Translations under genes and position numbers: made by a program | NCBI RefSeq assembly: GCF_042427615.1 | Contig: NZ_JBHMEZ010000012.1 | Span: forward strand, 248,001 to 312,000 | Direction: 5' to 3' | Length of the DNA: 64,000 nucleotides | Origin: Formosa undariae | GTDB lineage: Bacteria; Bacteroidota; Bacteroidia; Flavobacteriales; Flavobacteriaceae | Notes under the pieces: model-generated | What the model saw: only the letters and a program-made list of their open reading frames with translations | Database searches by the model: none | Told to the model about the DNA's origin: nothing | In this document: in pieces, positions 46,697 through 55,176 of the stretch | How positions within the stretch are numbered: position 1 is the stretch's first letter | Layout: each line of letters starts with the position of its first letter

Positions 46697-47920
46697 TTAA
46701 TAGATTGGTTTTTTATAATCTCCAGTATTCATACTAAAATGAACTTTACCATAATCTACACGTTTTACGGTCTTGTTTTCTTCGTAATAAGACGTTCTTA
46801 AATCTTCTAGATTTTCGGTAACCATTGGTTCTAACTTAATACGTTCGTCTTCATTATTAATATAAGTTTGGCCGTTTGTATAAGTAGCTTCTAGATTAGA
46901 ACAGCGTATGACATACCCCATTCTAATCGGAATTAAATCGATATCTAAAACCGATGGTCTTATCTCGTGCGTGTACAAACGATTGGTCGATAACGGAATA
47001 ATAAACACCGAATTTGGATATAAAGTCACCGAAAATTCTTTAACTAAAGTAGCATCGTTTACAGACGATTTAAGTTTGAAAAGTAAGCGACTTAATCCGC
47101 TAGATTTGCCATAAACTCTATCAAACTTATTCGTTTTAGAAGGACTCAATTTATCAAAATTAGTTGTATCATAAAACGTACAGAAGGCAATTAAACCTTC
47201 TTTTGGCATATCCTTGGTTTTATCTGAATGTGCTTTTATTTTGGCTTTTACATCTTTAGGATGGTCTTTATCTTTCTTTTTATTCTCGTAAATCTGAGCT
47301 AATACGTGGTTTAATTCGGTCTCTTTTTCAAAATCAAATTTTACCGCTTCATTAATTTTGTTGACTATATACGTATCTGTGGCTCTAAAATTATCTGTTG
47401 GCCCTGTTAAGTTGGTAGAACATCTTAATAATTTAAAATGAAGTTGCTCTTCATTTTTTTTTGATTTTTCCTTGGTAATTTCACTTAAATAAATGCCTTT
47501 TCTTAAAGCTACAGATTGTTTGGTCGATTCAGTTAAATGTTGAAATTGATGCTCTGTCTCTATTTTAGAAAAGTAATTCTCGTCTTCAAAAAACTGACGA
47601 TAAAACACACCTGCATTTTGTATATTTACAGGAACTTGCCCTTCAGTAATCACTTTTAAGTTTGGCGTTGTAAGATTTTCGTAATTAGAAGAAAATTCTT
47701 TGATAATGAAAACGTCTTCAGATTTAGCGTCTAACAAACTTATATCTCCTAGAGCAAAAATTCGGATTGATTTTTCTGTGTTTTCAATATCAGAAAAACG
47801 TTTTACTACACATCCGTTAAAGTTGGCTAACAAGTAATCTAATGCTTCTGATTTAGTCTCTGAAGTACTTAAATTAAGTAAAATATTTTTAGTTTTTGAG
47901 AGTGCGTTTTCTGTATTCAT
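46697..47920 (-). CDS. 2OG-Fe(II) oxygenase, AlkB-like (copy 2, long N-terminus)
   Basis: 407 residues. The C-terminal half aligns with copy 1: iron ligands His231-x-Asp233 (KAHSDKTKD), His318 (LYTHEIRP) and Arg339 (GYVIRCSN). It carries an extra N-terminal region of ~150 residues with no recognised motif (possibly a substrate-recognition part). The two oxygenases are separated by only 17 bp. Overlaps the next gene by 1 bp (TAATG), so translation is coupled. Substrate unknown. Confidence 0.7.
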   Translation of the reverse strand: MNTENALSKTKNILLNLSTSETKSEALDYLLANFNGCVVKRFSDIENTEKSIRIFALGDISLLDAKSEDVFIIKEFSSNYENLTTPNLKVITEGQVPVNIQNAGVFYRQFFEDENYFSKIETEHQFQHLTESTKQSVALRKGIYLSEITKEKSKKNEEQLHFKLLRCSTNLTGPTDNFRATDTYIVNKINEAVKFDFEKETELNHVLAQIYENKKKDKDHPKDVKAKIKAHSDKTKDMPKEGLIAFCTFYDTTNFDKLSPSKTNKFDRVYGKSSGLSRLLFKLKSSVNDATLVKEFSVTLYPNSVFIIPLSTNRLYTHEIRPSVLDIDLIPIRMGYVIRCSNLEATYTNGQTYINNEDERIKLEPMVTENLEDLRTSYYEENKTVKRVDYGKVHFSMNTGDYKKPIY

Positions 47921-48375
47921 TATTTTTCCCTTTGATGTTCATAATAACTTAATGCTTCAGCTCTCACTAAATCGGTATAATTCCTACTCTCAGAAATCGA
48001 TTTTAATAAACCGATGTATTTTTTATGTTCTTCTCCTTCTAAAGCATTGATGAATCTATTCAATAACAATGTAGAGGTAATGGTTCCATTTCCGGTATTA
48101 AACTTCAGTAATTCAGCATTATAAATATTGTAATCGGGTTGATCAATAGCTTCTATAAAATGGATAAATGAAAAATCTTCTTCTAATTCAGAATCTTGAC
48201 GTTTTAAGAAATTAAAAAGTGTTTGAATAAGTTGTTGCTTTTGTGAATCTGTAAAACTATTTACATCTTCTAATTCATCGCCAATAGCATCAAAAAATTC
48301 ACTAACTTCATAATCCTCCATATCGTCATTGACGTTGAAGTTTTTAATTAGTGTAATGGTGTTTTCTAAATTCAT
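47920..48375 (-). CDS. Small immunity-like helical protein, 151 aa
   Basis: All-helical, acidic, soluble. Notable stretch NFNVNDDMEDYEVSEFFDAI at the N-terminus and TLLLNRFINALEGEEHKKYI near the end. No family recognised with confidence. A decayed copy of its N-terminus is found at 49818-49940, showing that this gene type has been duplicated here. It is coupled to the 407-residue oxygenase by a 1-bp overlap. Confidence 0.65.
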   Translation of the reverse strand: MNLENTITLIKNFNVNDDMEDYEVSEFFDAIGDELEDVNSFTDSQKQQLIQTLFNFLKRQDSELEEDFSFIHFIEAIDQPDYNIYNAELLKFNTGNGTITSTLLLNRFINALEGEEHKKYIGLLKSISESRNYTDLVRAEALSYYEHQREK

Positions 48376-48399
48376 TTTATGACTTACTTAAAAATTATT

Positions 48400-49005
48400 C
48401 TATTCTAAATAGCCTTCTCTTATAAAAGAAAATTCATTAGCAATCAGCATTTGTAAATAGGCTTCAAAACTATCTGCAATCACTTCAAATTCATTGGGAT
48501 CGTGAAGAAATCTTACTATCTGTCCTTTTATTCCTTTCTCTGAAGGACTATAATCTATATAAAGTTGAGAAGTTCCGCCGTTATTTGTACAATCTGCAAA
48601 ATGAAGCCAATGAAGATCTTTTGCATGTTTTAATATTTTTTCATCTATGTCTACGCCATTATATTCTCCATCTAAATAGTCTTGATAATTATATGGGGCA
48701 TCCTCTTTATTTTCTAAGATTTGTTGAGACGATAATAAGTAATATTGACGTTTAGATAAATCAGAACCCAATAGTGTAAACGCAATGTCTTCATCGCCAT
48801 AGGTTCTCCAATACGTGCCATCTACATATTGTAATAAATTAATTAACGCCTTAGGAATAGCAGGACAATCGGCTTTAAGTTCATCAATATTATCTTGAGA
48901 TGCACCGTGTTTTATATTTTCAAAATGATCCCAAATGTCTTTGCCTTTAGCATTATAATAGGCGCTTTTAAGTCCTGAAATGTATGTAGCTGCGATGTTG
49001 TTCAT
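48400..49005 (-). CDS. SUKH/SMI1-KNR4 domain protein, copy 2
   Basis: 201 residues. The SUKH pattern is clear: KDIWDHFENIKHGASQDNID, IPKALINLLQYVDGTYWRTY, then LHFADCTNNGGTSQLYIDYS and GIKGQIVRFLHDPNEFEVIA with the terminal helix DSFEAYLQMLI. SUKH proteins neutralise toxins in polymorphic-toxin loci. Close paralog of the next gene (49097-49708), from which it is separated by 91 bp including a gene fragment. Toxin partner not seen. Confidence 0.85.
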   Translation of the reverse strand: MNNIAATYISGLKSAYYNAKGKDIWDHFENIKHGASQDNIDELKADCPAIPKALINLLQYVDGTYWRTYGDEDIAFTLLGSDLSKRQYYLLSSQQILENKEDAPYNYQDYLDGEYNGVDIDEKILKHAKDLHWLHFADCTNNGGTSQLYIDYSPSEKGIKGQIVRFLHDPNEFEVIADSFEAYLQMLIANEFSFIREGYLE

Positions 49006-49014
49006 GCATTCGTT

Positions 49015-49073
49015 TTTCAGTTATAAATTCTAAAGTATCAGAATTCATTGTGTAGTTATAACTGCCGTTTTAA
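49015..49073 (-). pseudogene. Gene fragment between SUKH copies (fragment A)
   Basis: On the minus strand the frame reads GSYNYTMNSDTLEFITEKR, matching HGTYNHLLNSEALEFITEKR inside the protein encoded at 49941-50945. It has no start and stops being colinear after ~20 codons. It shares 35 identical bases with fragment B (49039-49073 versus 49760-49794). Confidence 0.75.
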
Positions 49074-49096
49074 AATGGATTCAAAAATTGAATTTA

Positions 49097-49708
49097 TTAT
49101 AAATTATCCTCATTAATAAAATCCATTTCCTTATCCATCAGCATTTGTAAGTAAGTTTCAAAGCTATCTGCTATTACTTTAAACTCGTCTGGATCGTGAA
49201 GAAACCGTACAATTTGTCCTTTTGTACCTTTTTCTGAAGGACTAAAATCTATAAACAATTGAGAAGTTCCTCCATTATTCATACAATCTGAAAAATGAAG
49301 CCACTTAAGATTTTTCGATTTATTGGTGATTTTTTCATCAATAGGCACACCCTCATAAGCTCTTTCTATATAATCTGAATAATAACTTGCAGCTACATTT
49401 TTGTTTTCAATAATCTGTGCTGAAGACAATAAATAATACGGATATTCAGCCATATCTGAACCGAAAAAGAATAAAGTAATATCGTCATCACCATAAGTTC
49501 TCCAATAGGTACCATCTACAAATTGTAATAAATGCAATAGTGCTTCAGGAACTTCTGGAACTTCTGGAAATATATCTTTAATCTGATCTAAATCTTTGGA
49601 TGTAGCTCCATGTTTTATGTTTTCAAAATGATCCCAAATGTCTTTGCCTTTTGCTTTGTAATAGGCGTTTTTAAGTCTTGAGATGTATTTATTTGCTATT
49701 GTATCCAT
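49097..49708 (-). CDS. SUKH/SMI1-KNR4 domain protein, copy 1
   Basis: 203 residues, near duplicate of the 48400-49005 protein: KDIWDHFENIKHGATSKDLD, VPEALLHLLQFVDGTYWRTY, LHFSDCMNNGGTSQLFIDFS and KGQIVRFLHDPDEFKVIADS are almost identical. The repeated dipeptide-like VPEVPE shows an internal 3-codon duplication. Together with the gene fragments on either side it marks a ~720-bp tandem duplication unit. Confidence 0.85.
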   Translation of the reverse strand: MDTIANKYISRLKNAYYKAKGKDIWDHFENIKHGATSKDLDQIKDIFPEVPEVPEALLHLLQFVDGTYWRTYGDDDITLFFFGSDMAEYPYYLLSSAQIIENKNVAASYYSDYIERAYEGVPIDEKITNKSKNLKWLHFSDCMNNGGTSQLFIDFSPSEKGTKGQIVRFLHDPDEFKVIADSFETYLQMLMDKEMDFINEDNL

Positions 49709-49737
49709 TTTAAAGTTTTTAAATTTCTTACTTACTC

Positions 49738-49795
49738 TCAGTTACAAACTCTAATGCTTCAGAATTCATTGTGTAGTTATAACTGCCGTTTTAAG
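49738..49795 (-). pseudogene. Gene fragment between SUKH copies (fragment B)
   Basis: Reads GSYNYTMNSEALEFVTESK then a stop, again the NSEALEFITEKR segment of the 49941-50945 protein. No start codon; a leftover of recombination. Confidence 0.75.
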
Positions 49796-49817
49796 TTCCG
49801 TTTTATTAATACTGAAG

Positions 49818-49940
49818 TTTTAATATTTTATTCTATAAACTTTAAAATCGACTCGAAAAACTCACCAATTTCATAATCTTCCATGTCATCATGGACTTGG
49901 AAATTTTCAATTTGTATGATGGCCTGAGCTAAACGCACTT
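49818..49940 (-). pseudogene. Decayed 5' fragment of the 151-aa gene
   Basis: Reads LAQAIIQIENFQVHDDMEDY then EIGEFFESI and a stop, matching the N-terminus of the intact 151-residue protein at 47920 (ENTITLIKNFNVNDDMEDYE). No ATG is kept, since it follows the stop of the 49941 gene directly. Confidence 0.78.
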
Positions 49941-50945
49941 CTAATTAATTAATTCGTAAATACTATTATCGTCAACCTCTGAAATTCGTATAAATTTATC
50001 GTCTAAAATCGACGTTTTATTTCCGCCAATTGTAGACATTCTTTTTCCTGAAATAAAGTTTATACTTGTATTTCCAGCACCCTTTTGTATGGCATTTCCG
50101 TAATTATTGTATTCCGTACCAATTAACATATAATCTTGACTCCCTTTCTGATATCGGAATTTTAACTCGTAATCATGACGCATGGATTGGTGTTTAACAT
50201 TAATAACATTGGTGCTAGAAACTTTAATTTTTTGATTTAAATTTCTATATAAGAAAGCATATGTTAGATTACCCGTTTCACCTTTTAATTTAAAAGAACC
50301 ATCTTTTTGTCCTTCTAACACGGCTATTTTAACACTTGAAGCATCTAAATATTCTATATCTCTACTGCCATTGGACAATAACACAACATAATCGGAAATA
50401 CCATCTTTATTTAAATCTGCTTTTACGCTATTTGGTACATTTTCGAAATAAACAATTTCATAGCCTTCCGGGATAAAATTGGATATATGGTTTGGTTTTA
50501 CATCACGATGTTCTTTAAGCTCACTAATTTGTTTTGGAATTGGATTCCGTTTTTCCGTTATAAATTCCAATGCCTCAGAATTCAATAAATGATTGTATGT
50601 ACCATGATGTAGTTCGAAATTAACCATAGCGTCGCCAGAAGGTTTTATTCTATACACTTTAAGATACACGCCTTTTTCGGCCCATTTAGAAAGGCTTCTT
50701 TTCATAGTACTCTTATTGTCCCAAACATAATATCCCCATAAAGATTTTTTAACAATGCCAAATTCCTTAAAGTCATTTAATTCAGATTTCTCAGAGCTTG
50801 TACTACGAAAAATAATGTCTCCATCTTCAATTATTTCATCAAAAACTAAATTCATACGCGCATCTTCCTGATAGTTCACAAAAAACCAAGAGAGTACAAT
50901 AATGTATAAGATTCCTATAAAAAAGTATGTGAATTTAATTTTCAT
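49941..50945 (-). CDS. Membrane-anchored protein with FG-GAP-like segment
   Basis: 334 residues from ATG 50945 (MKIKFTYFFIGILYIIVLSW): one N-terminal membrane anchor (the upstream in-frame start at 50966 is TTG). Mid region ADLNKDGISDYVVLLSNGSR is a calcium-binding-like FG-GAP/EF-hand loop (DxNxDGxxD), expected on the outer side of the membrane. It contributes the NSEALEFITEKR segment duplicated in the fragments. Function unknown; in the minus-strand operon. Confidence 0.65.
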   Translation of the reverse strand: MKIKFTYFFIGILYIIVLSWFFVNYQEDARMNLVFDEIIEDGDIIFRSTSSEKSELNDFKEFGIVKKSLWGYYVWDNKSTMKRSLSKWAEKGVYLKVYRIKPSGDAMVNFELHHGTYNHLLNSEALEFITEKRNPIPKQISELKEHRDVKPNHISNFIPEGYEIVYFENVPNSVKADLNKDGISDYVVLLSNGSRDIEYLDASSVKIAVLEGQKDGSFKLKGETGNLTYAFLYRNLNQKIKVSSTNVINVKHQSMRHDYELKFRYQKGSQDYMLIGTEYNNYGNAIQKGAGNTSINFISGKRMSTIGGNKTSILDDKFIRISEVDDNSIYELIN

Positions 50946-50978
50946 TTTAAAAATAGTGGATACCAATTTTATAATAAA

Positions 50979-51734
50979 TTATTCTAAAACGGACACCAAA
51001 TGCGACCAATTTAAAGCGATAGCAAAGTCTAAAGCGGTTTTTCCTGTATTGGTTTTAGCCGTTTTATCCGCGCCTAATTCCAATAAAATATCTACTGCTG
51101 TTTTGTTTCCTGCAATGGTTTCTGTGTGTAATCTGGTTACGCCATTTTTATCTACGGCTTTAACCACATCTAGATTTGCTGTAAAGTAATCTCTTGCAGG
51201 TTGTTCCATCACTTTACTCATAGGATGTTCAATAAGATTTTCTTGTTCTTCTTCTTGTAAGTGTGCCACGAGAATAGTATTATAGTCCCCAAAATCTAAT
51301 CCCCAAGCCTGATCATGCTTTGTTCTAGCATCTTCCGTCATACCAGAACGTAGTACCTGAATGGTATAACCGCCATAGGTTTTGCGATCTATAGATAGCA
51401 TCCAATCTGATATTTCTGAGATCTTTCTAGTAACCGTATCACCTTCTGCAACATTAGTTAATTTATTTGGTGCGTTTTGTAAAACACCTGTAATGAGTTC
51501 TCCATCAAAATCAATGTCGCTAATCCACATATGCTCTACTATAGGTTCCGCTCTACCTTCAATTACTTGTTGAAAAGGAATTTTTACTAAGGCTAAATCA
51601 TGAGCAGGAACAACTCTTTTGCTGTCCCAATACATTTCACGCCAGAAATAGTTAAACGTTTCTTGTGCTTTTAGGTAAGCCACTTTCATTTTTTGGTTTT
51701 GCTCTGCAAAAATGATATTGTTGTCTTGACTCAT
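50979..51734 (-). CDS. DUF2314 domain fused to ankyrin repeats
   Basis: 251 residues. The N-terminal ~150 residues carry the DUF2314 pattern (AYLKAQETFNYFWREMYWDS, VEHMWISDIDFDGELITGVL, DTVTRKISEISDWMLSIDRK). The C-terminal ~75 residues are two ankyrin repeats (VDKNGVTRLHTETIAGNKTA, then LLELGADKTAKTNTGKTALD). Such fusions occur in poly-immunity loci. Third or fourth gene of the minus operon. Confidence 0.82.
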   Translation of the reverse strand: MSQDNNIIFAEQNQKMKVAYLKAQETFNYFWREMYWDSKRVVPAHDLALVKIPFQQVIEGRAEPIVEHMWISDIDFDGELITGVLQNAPNKLTNVAEGDTVTRKISEISDWMLSIDRKTYGGYTIQVLRSGMTEDARTKHDQAWGLDFGDYNTILVAHLQEEEQENLIEHPMSKVMEQPARDYFTANLDVVKAVDKNGVTRLHTETIAGNKTAVDILLELGADKTAKTNTGKTALDFAIALNWSHLVSVLE

Positions 51735-51802
51735 TCTTTACTAATGTTATATGTTAGTTATATTTTTAGGTTTAGATTTCCACCCTAGATAAGTAGTACT
51801 TT

Positions 51803-52510
51803 TTAATAAAAATCGTAATACAAACGCCATTGTTTGGTCTCGCTATTTTTGGCGAACATTAAGCTCCCACCATCTACCACATTGAAATTTACTTTTTCAT
51901 CTGATGAAATCTGAAACACGAACTGAAAACCTTCTCCAAAGCCCTCTGCATCTCCAATTCCAGATTGACAAAAAGAAGGATAACCGCCTATTTTATGGTC
52001 GTATATATGATCTGTGATATCAAAATAATCATCAATAATCCCTTCGTTTTCTAATTTTAAAACTTCAGCTTCATCTTTCATAGACAAACCGCCACCATCC
52101 CATAATGGGAAATCATTGTCGTCTAATTCTGCTTGTAGCGGAAAGGCGTTTAAAAATGAATTAGGATTTTCTAGATTTTTAATCTGAATATTTTCTAGGT
52201 TATCATATTCTCTAATTAGCCAACGCTCTCCCATTTCTTCAAAACATTCTGGAAGTTCTGCCGATATAAAAACCGTAATTAGTTTTGTATCTTTAAGATT
52301 AGGGTGTACGTAAGGTAAGTTGGGAAGGTGAAATTGTGCCAAAGGCAACATCGCATTACCGTTTTTATCTAACGGAATGTCTTCATCTTCATTATAAGCA
52401 AAGACTTTACCTATCCAACTTTCTTCAATGGTATTCTTGGGTCTAAAGCCGCCTGTACTAAATTTAGTAACCGGTTTAGAAATTTTATTTTTTAGGTCTT
52501 CTACTGTCAT
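51803..52510 (-). CDS. DUF1963 (YwqG-like) protein, copy 1
   Basis: 235 residues with the DUF1963 signature: STGGFRPKNTIEESWIGKVF, LPLAQFHLPNLPYVHPNLKD, TVFISAELPECFEEMGERW, KIGGYPSFCQSGIGDA and a closing DGGSLMFAK. YwqG-like proteins are common in bacterial toxin and stress loci and of unknown biochemical role. Soluble. Paralog of the next DUF1963 gene (52958). Confidence 0.85.
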   Translation of the reverse strand: MTVEDLKNKISKPVTKFSTGGFRPKNTIEESWIGKVFAYNEDEDIPLDKNGNAMLPLAQFHLPNLPYVHPNLKDTKLITVFISAELPECFEEMGERWLIREYDNLENIQIKNLENPNSFLNAFPLQAELDDNDFPLWDGGGLSMKDEAEVLKLENEGIIDDYFDITDHIYDHKIGGYPSFCQSGIGDAEGFGEGFQFVFQISSDEKVNFNVVDGGSLMFAKNSETKQWRLYYDFY

Positions 52511-52521
52511 ACTTGTATTTT

Positions 52522-52947
52522 TTATCCAAACATCGTGGTGTCATCAAAAGTTTTACCGTCATAAGATTGTGCGATTAAATAATGATTCCCGAACATTCCA
52601 TCTTCATTATAAACGACGTCTATCAAGTCTTTTGCGTAAAAATCAATAGCTGTTATTGTTAACTTCTGTCTAAAATCTTGCTCGCTTAATTCTGGATAAC
52701 CATTTTCTTCATCTGCCCAGTTTTCATTGTAGTTTTCGTGAAACGCACTTACTATTTCATCGGTTGCATTTTTCTCTTTATCTTCAAAATCTTCTAAAAA
52801 TGAATTCCCTAAAGCAATCATTTTATCTAAAGTGATTTCATCTAAATTTAGGCTGATATCAATTGTATTCTGTCCAGATAAAATGGTTGTTCTATAACAA
52901 TCGTCGGTTCTTGGATCTTTTTTGAGTTGATCTTTCGTTATATTCAT
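52522..52947 (-). CDS. DUF2262-like protein
   Basis: 141 residues. Segments KMIALGNSFLEDFEDKEKNA, VSAFHENYNENWADEENGYP, LSEQDFRQKLTITAIDFYAK and DGMFGNHYLIAQSYDGKTFD follow the DUF2262 order (a helical N-terminus, a conserved N-E-N-W, then a strand ending GHY/H). Small immunity-type family. Between the two DUF1963 genes in one operon. Confidence 0.65.
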   Translation of the reverse strand: MNITKDQLKKDPRTDDCYRTTILSGQNTIDISLNLDEITLDKMIALGNSFLEDFEDKEKNATDEIVSAFHENYNENWADEENGYPELSEQDFRQKLTITAIDFYAKDLIDVVYNEDGMFGNHYLIAQSYDGKTFDDTTMFG

Positions 52948-52957
52948 ACTTGTAATA

Positions 52958-53707
52958 TTACCCTAAATCAGTTCTAATGTTAGAGAAGTCACCTTTGGCA
53001 AGTTTATCTTTTTCAATAAAAAACATTAAAAATTCATCCATATCCCAGTCCCAAGAAAAAACATTATTCCATCGCAAAGTAAGTAAAGACGTCCATTCAT
53101 CGGTTTTACGAGGATCATAAGCTAGCGTATTGTAATATGGGTATCCAAATAAATAACTAAACGTTTTTTTACTTACCATATCTGGTACTTTACTGCATAC
53201 GTAATCGAGTTGCTTTTTATTTAATCCCTTGTCTTTATATAACTCTTCTCTATAAGGAAGATCTACATTCTCTTCCAAATCAATGCGTATACAATGATCT
53301 ACATAGTAGTAATTTAAATTAGGGTTTACATAGGTTTTTAACGGCGTTCCTTCTTCAAAATGATAGACTTTCGCATAATCTTTTGCGCCATAAAACACAT
53401 TTTTATCATCATCATTGGCAATAAAAAAGCTTAACATTCCTGTTTTTGGTAGTGGCGTTTCAAATTTAATTTCACTTAAATTAATTTGTAATGCAAAACG
53501 ATAATCACCAAACTCGTGTTTAGGCCATTCAAAATCTTCAGGTACTTCTGGATAGCCTCCTTGTTTACTTAAACCTACATTTTCTTTACTGCGGTTTTCT
53601 CCTTTTATTTTAATAGAAGGTAAACTCATAGATCTTAGATACGTTTCTTTTTTATATAAATCGTATTTTTCAATTTTAACTATCTCTTCAAATTTGGCGC
53701 TATTCAT
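52958..53707 (-). CDS. DUF1963 (YwqG-like) protein, copy 2
   Basis: 249 residues; signature RSKENVGLSKQGGYPEVPED, FEWPKHEFGDYRFALQINLS, MLSFFIANDDDKNVFYGAKD and a helical end region with LGYPYYNTLAYDPRKTDEWT-like strand. Distant paralog of copy 1. First gene of the long minus-strand operon that ends at 44895 (13 genes), behind the shared island promoter at 53733-53775. Confidence 0.85.
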   Translation of the reverse strand: MNSAKFEEIVKIEKYDLYKKETYLRSMSLPSIKIKGENRSKENVGLSKQGGYPEVPEDFEWPKHEFGDYRFALQINLSEIKFETPLPKTGMLSFFIANDDDKNVFYGAKDYAKVYHFEEGTPLKTYVNPNLNYYYVDHCIRIDLEENVDLPYREELYKDKGLNKKQLDYVCSKVPDMVSKKTFSYLFGYPYYNTLAYDPRKTDEWTSLLTLRWNNVFSWDWDMDEFLMFFIEKDKLAKGDFSNIRTDLG

Positions 53708-53732
53708 AACGTATTTTTTTTCCTGATGTATA

Positions 53733-53775
53733 CAAAGGTCAAACTTTACACAGGTTTTTTAGTAACGGATTTCAG
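53733..53775 (-). promoter_or_regulatory. Shared island promoter, site 7 (minus operon)
   Basis: Minus strand: CTGAAATCCGTTACT (53775-53761), 20 nt, GACCTTTG (53740-53733). Leader ~19 nt to 53707. Confidence 0.72.
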
Positions 53776-53800
53776 TGATATTGAATTCTAATCCCCTCTT

Positions 53801-54964
53801 TTAAAGCTCTTTTTTACGTTCTTTAAGTTTATTTATTAATAGATCTATTTTTTCTAATTTCTCTTTATATTCATTTCTAATTGCTATTTGCGAAGATTCT
53901 ACAGTTTCATTCGAATCGAAATCTAATAGCTCTACGGTATCATTAAGACTAGAAACACTTTCGTTTTGAACCAATGCATGCTGTGTTTCCTTGGCTCTGA
54001 ATAAAATGACATCAGAGTCTATATCCCCTTTCAACTCGTCTACAGAAATGACTTTCATCGTTCCAAATTGTGACAATTGCAAAGCATCACCTTGAAGTAA
54101 ATGATTATTCACTTTAACATCGAAGGTTTCAGACGACGGACTGCGATATACAAGTCCTTCTACAGCGTCCTTATGTTCTAAAAACGATAGTTTGTAATTT
54201 TCCAAATTTGGAGTAACCATAGTAACCGTATCCATTAACATGGTGTTATCTTTAAAAATATGACTTGGATAAATGGTATGTAGTATGTTCTCGTTATTTA
54301 CTGTAGACCATTTTCCTTCTGTCGAATCGATATCAGATGGATCAATAATTACCGTATATTTCACTTTAGATTTCTTTATGTACGGCTTAAAATCTTCGTT
54401 TACTGTGGTAATCTGACTTTTATAAAGTGACACAAGATCCAAGGTATAATCGGCATCGACCTTAGTCTTTATTTTAGATAAATTATCTAAAATTTCTATT
54501 ACTGCGCCGTAAGCTTCAGCTTCTTTACGGGAATCAGTATAAGATGATTTTGAAACCGAAGTCGTCTTGCATATATTTTCGCCAAAAACATCGGAAACCG
54601 TTTCTGTATTTGCCATATTCTCAAATTCATCTGGATTTAAAAAATAATCTTCCGACACTTGATTGCCTTTAAGGACAAAGGTTTTAGATTGATCTGCTAC
54701 TAATAGCTTCGAAATTTTTAAAGGGTCTTCAATCGTAATTTTAGTTGCACTTGAAGTTAACGCCTGATCTATTCCATTTTTAAAAACTCTAGGTTCATTT
54801 AAAGTATATATAATCTCTAATTTCAACAGGTTTTTAGATAAATTATACTTGATTTCATTTTGTCCCAAAAGTGCATCTTCACGATACAATGCTGTATAGC
54901 TTTTTTTGCTACAAGAAGAAAATGAGACTAATATAAGTACGAAATAAAGTAGAGTATTTTTCAT
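53801..54964 (-). CDS. Lipoprotein, DUF4831-like (tentative)
   Basis: 387 residues from ATG 54964; lipobox FSSC (Cys18) with MKNTLLYFVLILVSF as signal. The mature part is beta-rich (YNLSKNLLKLEIIYTLN, TKITIEDPLKISKLLVADQ) and then ends in a long lysine-rich helix (EYKEKLEKIDLLINKLKERK). DUF4831 is a guess from its flavobacterial outer-membrane lipoprotein layout, and no motif confirms it. Own promoter (site 8). Function unknown. Confidence 0.55.
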   Translation of the reverse strand: MKNTLLYFVLILVSFSSCSKKSYTALYREDALLGQNEIKYNLSKNLLKLEIIYTLNEPRVFKNGIDQALTSSATKITIEDPLKISKLLVADQSKTFVLKGNQVSEDYFLNPDEFENMANTETVSDVFGENICKTTSVSKSSYTDSRKEAEAYGAVIEILDNLSKIKTKVDADYTLDLVSLYKSQITTVNEDFKPYIKKSKVKYTVIIDPSDIDSTEGKWSTVNNENILHTIYPSHIFKDNTMLMDTVTMVTPNLENYKLSFLEHKDAVEGLVYRSPSSETFDVKVNNHLLQGDALQLSQFGTMKVISVDELKGDIDSDVILFRAKETQHALVQNESVSSLNDTVELLDFDSNETVESSQIAIRNEYKEKLEKIDLLINKLKERKKEL

Positions 54965-54988
54965 TTTGAATGTGTTTGTTTTACAGTT

Positions 54989-55031
54989 CAAAACTAGAAG
55001 TAATGCCTCTGAATTTTATCCCTGTAAATAG
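54989..55031 (-). promoter_or_regulatory. Shared island promoter, site 8
   Basis: Minus strand: CTATTTACAGGGATA (55031-55017), 20 nt, TAGTTTTG (54996-54989). Leader ~18 nt. Confidence 0.8.
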
Positions 55032-55086
55032 TGAAATTGATACATACTGAATTCAGGTATCTTTATTGTAACCGTAATAAATAAAC

Positions 55087-55121
55087 AAAAAAAGCACGCT
55101 TTTAAGCAGCGTGCTTTTTTT
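55087..55121. terminator. Rho-independent terminator
   Basis: Stem AAAAAAAGCACGCT/AGCGTGCTTTTTTT with 7-nt loop; bidirectional; ends the minus gene at 55177. Confidence 0.9.
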
Positions 55122-55176
55122 ACTAAATACTACGGTAAAGCAATAGTAACTAATACAATAGAATTTATATTTTTCT

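Noticed and set aside
46697..47920. Copy 2 of the 2OG-Fe(II) oxygenase looked as if it had lost its HxD motif
   Set aside because: Realignment places HSD at 231-233 (KAHSDKTKD), followed by the same spacing to His318 as in copy 1, so the iron site is complete.
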